A stretch of 64,000 nucleotides of DNA from Paenibacillus curdlanolyticus YK9. GTDB taxonomy: Bacteria; Bacillota; Bacilli; Paenibacillales; Paenibacillaceae. Shown here piece after piece: positions 59,203 through 64,000 of this stretch. The DNA is taken from contig NZ_AEDD01000002.1 in the NCBI RefSeq assembly GCF_000179615.1, positions 483,497 to 547,496 on the forward strand, read 5' to 3'. The number at the start of each line of letters is the position of its first letter. Within the stretch, counting starts at the first letter, position 1. A program made the translations under genes and the position numbers. The notes under the pieces are model-generated. The model was not told where the DNA came from, made no database searches, and worked only from the letters and a program-made list of their open reading frames with translations.

Positions 59203-60094
59203 GCTCTGCCGCGCCTCCGGTTAATCTCATCATCACTCTTCTCTTACGATACATCATTCGAGCCGACTCTGCCACGTCTTGCATCATGCCCCGGTTCATG
59301 AACGCCCCGAACACCATCCCGGCGATCGGAATCATCTGGAACAGCTTCTTCCAGCCATAATTGTCGCGAAAAGCTGCCGTTACCTCTCGCCAGCCCTGCA
59401 GCTCGCTTGCAAGCTGCCGTTCGCTATCTGCGGATTGCCCGCCAGCCAATTGTTCGAGAATCGCTTGTTTGCCGATCATATCCGATGACGTAAATTGCAA
59501 AACCTTCACTGCAAATACGCGCTCCGCTTTGTCATTCGGATCAAAGCCGTAGCAAATGGCTATTTCCTGAATGATTTTGAGCGACAGTCCCAGCACCGCC
59601 GGAATGTCAATGGACAGGGTGATCCAACCGCCGATTCCCGTCGTCGCCCCTTGCCATGTCGCCATATTCGCACGGCTGCCGCTTAATGCGTCCGCTGTCC
59701 GGTCCATAACGACCAATGGCAGTGCTTGAACGTCTGCCATCGACTTTATTTCAACCGAAGCGGCGGCTGACGAACCGAGATCCAACTGGCCCTGCACTAG
59801 CGGCGATCGTGACAGTTCAACAGCATGCGCCCTGTTCGCATCGGTCAGCTTGTTCAGCACGGCAGCTTCTGAAATCAAATATTTGCCGCCCGTCTGAAAA
59901 TAATTGCCCAGCTCATCCAGCGCTTGCCCGATCTTGCGCTGAATGATTTTGGGCGTAAACCGATCCAATAGCTTGAACGGGAGCCGTCCGATCTTGTCAA
60001 ACCATGATAAATCCCGCTGCTCTTGTTCCCATTGCTCGATCTCTTGGCGTGCTGCTATCAGCTGCTCTCTTGTATCCGGATGGTTTCGATTCAT
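59126..60094 (-). CDS. EcsC family protein
   Basis: 322 aa from ATG at 60094. EcsC-type core: WDKIGRLPFKLLDRFTPK (here FDKIGRLPFKLLDRFTPK, about residue 35), TGIGGWITLSIDIPAVLGLSLKIIQEIAICYGFDP (hydrophobic, about 155-185) and a C-terminal helix pair IPIAGMVFGAFMNRG and YRKRRVMMRL. Related to EcsC next to the EcsAB transporter of B. subtilis, but no ABC genes are near. The last 26 codons are shared with the start of nos in another frame. Confidence 0.85.
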   Translation of the reverse strand: MNRNHPDTREQLIAARQEIEQWEQEQRDLSWFDKIGRLPFKLLDRFTPKIIQRKIGQALDELGNYFQTGGKYLISEAAVLNKLTDANRAHAVELSRSPLVQGQLDLGSSAAASVEIKSMADVQALPLVVMDRTADALSGSRANMATWQGATTGIGGWITLSIDIPAVLGLSLKIIQEIAICYGFDPNDKAERVFAVKVLQFTSSDMIGKQAILEQLAGGQSADSERQLASELQGWREVTAAFRDNYGWKKLFQMIPIAGMVFGAFMNRGMMQDVAESARMMYRKRRVMMRLTGGAAEHDNITDNRTEKSARGTSGSIHSPMQ

Positions 60095-60185
60095 TCGTCT
60101 GTTCACTCCTCAATGACATCCCTGCTGCAAATCAGCGTATTCGCATAGCTACCTATACGTATTGAAGATGCCCGACGCTTCAACA

Positions 60186-60229
60186 AAATAAGCGTGCAGG
60201 CCAGACATTAACGTCTGAGCCTGTACGCT
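60186..60229 (-). terminator. Terminator of the second helD
   Basis: AGCGTGCAGGC..AGAC pairs with GTCT..GCCTGTACGCT (60191-60229); TTATTTTGTT follows on the minus strand. It separates helD from the EcsC-nos unit. Confidence 0.87.
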
Positions 60230-60258
60230 CGTTTCACGATTTTATGGAAGTATAGGGG

Positions 60259-62343
60259 TTAAGCCTGATCACTGACAAGCGGCGTTAATGGCCCGCGATG
60301 AAGCAGCTGCAGCTTATGCAGCGCCCTTGTGCAGCCGACGTACAGCAGCTTGGCGTCGCCATCGCGATAGGCCTGCGCACTCGCATCGGCGATTAGCACG
60401 GCGTCGAACTCCAGGCCTTTGGACAGATACACCGGCACGACGGTCAAACCGCCTTTGTAGGCAGGCTGCTTGCTTTGGACGAGTGAGGCTTGCAAGCCTG
60501 CCGACTCCAGCAGCGAATGAATCGCTTCGCATTCAAGCGCAGTTCGCCCAACGACCGCAATCGTCTGATAAATGCCCTGCTGCAATAATGCGGAAACGGC
60601 TGCTACCAGCTCAGCTCCCCACTGGGTATCCTCGCAAGCAGTGACGGTAACCGGCTCGCCGCTCCGGAATACAGGCGTTGCCGGCTTCACGCCGCCCTCC
60701 ATGCCAGCAAGCACGCGGTTGGCGAATTCTATAATTTCCATCGTTGACCGATAGCTCCGATCGAGCTCATAGTAGCCAACGCTCGAAGACTCGAACAGGT
60801 CCATTTGCTCGCTCCACCGACGAATGCCCGCATAGTCATGAATGCCCTGCTGCAAGTCGCCGAGAATCGTAAAGGACGGCACACGCTGGCATAACCGCAG
60901 CGCTTCCAGCTGCATCGGCGAATAATCCTGCGCTTCGTCGATGACGATGTGGTCAAACAAAGCCGTGTCGAGCCCATACATCCGAATATGCAAGTAAACG
61001 AGCGGCGCCAAATCTTCCGGGTCTACTACGCCAAGCTTTAACTGCTGCAGCGTTCGCTTGGCAATTGCTTTAGGGATGTCCGGGTGCGCTTGCTTCCCAT
61101 CGAATAATGTACGATACAGCTTGGGCGCGGAATACGACGGCATTTTTTTAATATAAGCGTTGAGTTTTGCATTCGCTTTCGTTTTGGCTTGCTTATCCGT
61201 CAAACGCCGTTCTTTCCATTCCGATTCCAGCCAACGCTTGACGCGGCTTGCAAGCCGTTCTCTTCGTTTCATCAGCGGTTCATCGCCGCCATAATCCGTA
61301 TCCAGCCATTCTTTCACTTTATCTGGTGAGAGCTTTAATCCGGGGTGCGGCTCAAATGGCGCTTCCGGAATGAGGCTGCGCTCGAGCTCTGCGAGCCTCT
61401 CATCCAGCAAGGCGCGAAAGGCCGCGCGGCCTTTCCATCGGCCCGGCGCCTCTTCTCGCTCGGCTGCAGAGCGCTCCTGCTCGAACCAATATTCGAGCGT
61501 ATCCGCACTGCTCACCAGCGATACCTCGAATTGAAGGAGCGCAAGCGACCAGTCCGCGAACGTTGTTTGCGCAATGTCGCCTACGCCCAGCTCGGGCAGT
61601 ACGCCGGATATGTAATCGAGGAACATCGTATTCGGCGCAAAAATGATCATTCGATTCGCAGCAATTCTGCCCGCGTACCGATAAAGCAGGTAAGCGAGCC
61701 GATGAAGCGCAACCGTCGTTTTCCCAGATCCCGCTACCCCTTGAATGAACAGCGCCCGGTTGCGATCGGCGCGAATGATGTTATCCTGCTCTTCCTGAAT
61801 CGTCGATACGATGTCGCGGAGCTTATTATCTTTGGACTCGCCGAGGCGGTATAACAGAAACTCGTCATTAGCGCTCACTTGCTCAACGCCGCGCACGTAG
61901 CTGTCTACGACGCGAACGAGCTCTCGCTGGCGGACAAGCAGGTTGCGTTTCAAATGGATTTCGCCCGTCATTTCGCCATCGGGCGATTCGTAGGTGACGG
62001 GAGCTTCCCCGCCGCTGAACGAATAGAATAAGCTCGCGATAGGCGCCCGCCAATCGATCACAAGCGGGTCGCCGCTCTCATCGCCGCCTACGCCTGCTTT
62101 GCCAATGTAGAGCGGCTTGGACGCTGCTTCTGTATCCGCCTGATAGTCAATGCGGCCAAAATACGGCTCCTTCGCCGCGATTTCCAGTCTTTGCTGCCGC
62201 TCCTCTCGCTGCCGATCCAGCAGCTGCTCCGTGTAATCGTCACCAAAATAACGCGGTCCGATCCCGCGAAGCTGCCTGTCAATTTCCTCTAATGATCGGG
62301 CAAGCCGTTGTTCTTCTTCCTGTTGTGCGCTTTGAACGGTCAT
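60259..62343 (-). CDS. HelD family RNA polymerase-associated motor (second copy)
   Basis: 694 aa, about 100 residues shorter than the copy at 47940. HelD features: N-terminal arm ending YFGRIDYQ, VIDWRAPIASLFYSFSGG, Walker A GVAGSGKTTVALHR near 205, motif II VIDEAQDYSPMQ, motif IV DRSYRSTMEI, motif V SKGLEFDAVLIAD and motif VI YVGCTRALHKL. ATG at 62343 follows GAGGAGG. Expected to remove stalled RNA polymerase; in other bacteria some paralogs protect polymerase from rifamycins. Its lengths and motifs match B. subtilis HelD (about 770 aa) less well than typical class I, so it may be specialised. Confidence 0.93.
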   Translation of the reverse strand: MTVQSAQQEEEQRLARSLEEIDRQLRGIGPRYFGDDYTEQLLDRQREERQQRLEIAAKEPYFGRIDYQADTEAASKPLYIGKAGVGGDESGDPLVIDWRAPIASLFYSFSGGEAPVTYESPDGEMTGEIHLKRNLLVRQRELVRVVDSYVRGVEQVSANDEFLLYRLGESKDNKLRDIVSTIQEEQDNIIRADRNRALFIQGVAGSGKTTVALHRLAYLLYRYAGRIAANRMIIFAPNTMFLDYISGVLPELGVGDIAQTTFADWSLALLQFEVSLVSSADTLEYWFEQERSAAEREEAPGRWKGRAAFRALLDERLAELERSLIPEAPFEPHPGLKLSPDKVKEWLDTDYGGDEPLMKRRERLASRVKRWLESEWKERRLTDKQAKTKANAKLNAYIKKMPSYSAPKLYRTLFDGKQAHPDIPKAIAKRTLQQLKLGVVDPEDLAPLVYLHIRMYGLDTALFDHIVIDEAQDYSPMQLEALRLCQRVPSFTILGDLQQGIHDYAGIRRWSEQMDLFESSSVGYYELDRSYRSTMEIIEFANRVLAGMEGGVKPATPVFRSGEPVTVTACEDTQWGAELVAAVSALLQQGIYQTIAVVGRTALECEAIHSLLESAGLQASLVQSKQPAYKGGLTVVPVYLSKGLEFDAVLIADASAQAYRDGDAKLLYVGCTRALHKLQLLHRGPLTPLVSDQA

Positions 62344-62426
62344 CTGTATACCTCCTCTAGGCCGAGTTTACTTCGAGTCTTGTCGCGTCTAGCTTCGATC
62401 TAAACAAAAAGGAATAATAGCATAGC

Positions 62427-62456
62427 TGAAATCCCCTGCGAAAGCAAGGGATTTCA
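62427..62456 (-). terminator. Hairpin between DUF1294 and helD
   Basis: TGAAATCCC(C/T)TGC pairs with GCAAGGGATTTCA, 13-bp arms with one mismatch and a GAAA loop. The T run is weak, so it may be a poor terminator or leave readthrough into helD. Confidence 0.45.
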
Positions 62457-62468
62457 TGCGTAATGCCT

Positions 62469-62759
62469 CTATTGGGAGAGCGTCGTCCAAAACTCAGTTC
62501 CGTAGACGGAATAAAGGATCGCTATGTGCAGAATCGCCATGGCAGGAAGACCGACGCTGAAAGCAGGATGCTTCGTTTTGTGCCGGTATGCCCGCATGGC
62601 TGCCACGCCGCCGAATGCACCGCCGATTAGCCCATAAGTCAGCAAACGCCGTTCGGGAATGCGTCTTCCGCGGTGACGCGCCTGCTTTTTGTCATAACCC
62701 ATCATGCCCCATAGGACAATATTCACCACGATATAATAAATCGCAATAATCATGAACAT
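62469..62759 (-). CDS. DUF1294 membrane protein
   Basis: 96 aa, three hydrophobic helices (residues 3-19, 42-57 and 71-88). GYDKKQARHRGRRIPERRLL followed by GLIGGAFGGVAAMRAYRHKTKHPAF is the DUF1294 signature. Function unknown; family members are often fused to cold-shock domains elsewhere. ATG at 62759 follows GAGGGGGG. Single gene with a hairpin after it. Confidence 0.9.
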   Translation of the reverse strand: MFMIIAIYYIVVNIVLWGMMGYDKKQARHRGRRIPERRLLTYGLIGGAFGGVAAMRAYRHKTKHPAFSVGLPAMAILHIAILYSVYGTEFWTTLSQ

Positions 62760-62797
62760 CTGACACCCCCCTCAAAATAACTCGAATAATTGAAAAT

Positions 62798-62831
62798 CAA
62801 TAAGCGCCTCTCTAGCAACTGAGGCGCTTAA
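62798..62831 (-). terminator. Terminator of hrpB
   Basis: AAGCGCCTC (62802-62810) pairs with GAGGCGCTT (62821-62829). The T-rich stretch after it on the minus strand (ATTGATTTTC) is short. It lies about 135 bp after the hrpB stop. Confidence 0.5.
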
Positions 62832-62965
62832 GCGATGTGAATCGTGAAAGTCTTGGACGTCTAGCTAAAAGCTGCTAAGCGAAAGGTCGGCAGCAAGGTG
62901 AGCAAAGTAGTCTAGCGGGTGCAAATCGTCAGATCAACTGTTGCTAGGCAACGGATGTTGACGCG

Positions 62966-64000
62966 CTACGGCCTCGGCCGTACGCGGCTTGTCGGAACGG
63001 CGGCAAAAGGATCATCCGGCCAATAATGCTTCGGATATCGCACCTTAAGCTCCTTCTTCACCTCGAAATAAGCGCCTCGCCAGAAGCTTGCCAAATCCTG
63101 CGTCACCTGTACGGGACGCTGAGCGGGAGACAGCAAATGTAACGTAAGCGGTAAGCGCCCCTTCGCAATCTTCGGCGTTTCCTGCAAGCCGAACAGCTCC
63201 TGCAGCCGAACGGCTAGCACAGGCTGCTCCGGATTCGCATAATCGACCGGGATGCGCGAGCCGCTCGGGACGGTAATATGCGTCGGCATCAGCTCGTCAA
63301 GCCGCTGCTTGTCCTGCCAGGAGAGCATTGCCTCCAGCACATGCATCATCGAAAGCTTCTGCAAGCCGTCTCGGCTGCGGATGCCCGACACATGCGGGCC
63401 GAGCCAATGCTCTAGGGTTGCTACCAGCGTCTCCTCCGACAAATCCGGCAGCTCCGCATCAAATCGGCGCATGACGCGAATTCGGTCTCGCAATTGCGCC
63501 GCTTGGCGGCTCCAAGGCAGCATGTCCGTGCCTTCTTGGCGGATTCCGTCCAGCAGCGCTGCCATCACGCGGTCGGCGTCCGGCCGAGCGACCGTGTCCT
63601 CCTTAAGCAGCAACGCGCCGAACATCAGCTTCCGCCGCGCGCGAACGGCTTGCGCGGCGCGATCCCAGACGACGGAAACCTCGTCGGTGATCGCTTCGCC
63701 GTGATAAGCGATCAGCTCTTGCTCGTCGATGTCGGCGGCGAGGACGATTCGGCTCTCGCCGTCGGCATCCTCTACCTCGGCCGCCGCAATATACGGCGCG
63801 AGAGATAAGGGCTGCATCGACGGCAGCGATGCGCCCCTGCCGCTTGCGAGCAGGAAGCGGCCGTCGCCGCGCCCTTGGCCTACGCGATCGGGATACGCGT
63901 AGGCCAGCAGCGCCCCCGGCGAGGGCGCGCGCCCTGCCGCGCCAGCCTGCGCGGCGGGGCTGCCGGGGCCAGCGGCCCCGGCTTGCGCGAGCGCGCGCTG
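62966..64000 (-). CDS. hrpB: ATP-dependent helicase HrpB, C-terminal part
   Basis: The 3' 344 codons; the gene continues beyond the right edge. The reading frame stays open through 64000 and reads YAYPDRVGQGRGDGRFLLASGRGA just before the methionine at 63817, as in the post-helicase part of HrpB. The rest is the HrpB C-terminal domain: LLPWSRQAAQLRDRIRVMRR, HVLEAMLSWQDKQRLDELMPTHI and LASFWRGAYFEVKKELKVRYPKHYWPDDP. It is a DExH helicase thought to act on RNA. GC-rich, with palindromic GC tracts near 63950-64000. Confidence 0.93.
   Translation of the reverse strand, partial: QRALAQAGAAGPGSPAAQAGAAGRAPSPGALLAYAYPDRVGQGRGDGRFLLASGRGASLPSMQPLSLAPYIAAAEVEDADGESRIVLAADIDEQELIAYHGEAITDEVSVVWDRAAQAVRARRKLMFGALLLKEDTVARPDADRVMAALLDGIRQEGTDMLPWSRQAAQLRDRIRVMRRFDAELPDLSEETLVATLEHWLGPHVSGIRSRDGLQKLSMMHVLEAMLSWQDKQRLDELMPTHITVPSGSRIPVDYANPEQPVLAVRLQELFGLQETPKIAKGRLPLTLHLLSPAQRPVQVTQDLASFWRGAYFEVKKELKVRYPKHYWPDDPFAAVPTSRVRPRP

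Noticed and set aside
63880..64000. GC-rich palindromes as regulatory stem-loops
   Set aside because: They lie inside the open hrpB frame and encode an Ala/Gly/Pro-rich linker, which explains the composition.

Overview
The window looks like a chromosomal segment of a spore-forming Bacillota bacterium, most likely Paenibacillus or a close relative. This rests on gene content: a gerA-type germinant receptor operon, a YhcN/YlaJ sporulation lipoprotein, a SleB-like hydrolase, a YdjO-type zinc-ribbon protein, a PCYCGC lipoprotein, bacterial nitric oxide synthase and two HelD motors. Strong G-rich ribosome-binding sites, TTG/GTG starts and roughly balanced base composition agree with this. I see no rRNA, tRNA, CRISPR array, insertion sequence or prophage block, so this is ordinary chromosome with many small operons and well-formed terminators.

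Layout. 1-6.0 kb: two MarR-plus-MFS efflux operons around a GNAT/unknown pair, then a CLC-type transporter whose filter motifs match the fluoride/proton CLC-F clade. 6.0-8.7 kb: an ArsR/AHSA1 stress pair, a small Asn-rich membrane protein and the YhcN-like lipoprotein. 8.8-12.9 kb: a respiratory dehydrogenase module made of a Tat-exported subunit 3, a GMC flavoprotein, TatA, TatC and a lipoprotein cytochrome c. 13-23.5 kb: an M42/M24 peptidase pair, a serine hydrolase, an MBL hydrolase, a phosphoesterase, the DCC/DoxX-like/DUF4166 operon and a two-component system. 23.5-29.8 kb: a lactonase, a HAD phosphatase, the PCYCGC lipoprotein and the gerABC-type operon.

29.9-45.4 kb: a heterodimeric ABC exporter, a GH95 alpha-fucosidase, YdjO-like and secreted proteins, a nitroreductase, a DUF5995 protein, a uracil permease, a signal-less amidase, an MBL-TetR-serine hydrolase operon behind twin operators, and a HAD nucleotidase. 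45.5-54.4 kb: azoreductase with a divergent TetR repressor, the SleB-like hydrolase, a predicted small RNA gene, the first HelD, a four-copy palindromic repeat, an AT-rich patch with two poorly conserved genes, a decayed BadF-type kinase and a large unknown permease. 54.5-64 kb: a TIMP/netrin-like surface protein, UppP, a CNNM/CorC magnesium protein, Lin0512, nitric oxide synthase overlapping an EcsC-family gene by 77 bp, a second HelD, DUF1294 and the 3' part of hrpB running off the window.

The strongest unexplained items are (i) an orphan consensus promoter followed 130 nt later by a strong terminator between the SleB-like gene and helD, best read as a small RNA; (ii) the clustered 23-bp inverted repeats that donate the stop codon of the next gene; (iii) the CLC-F gene with a possible translationally coupled 27-codon leader; (iv) the EcsC-nos overlap; and (v) several perfect palindromes in promoters whose regulators can or cannot be named. 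Family names are recognised from sequence motifs read by eye; no database search was run.
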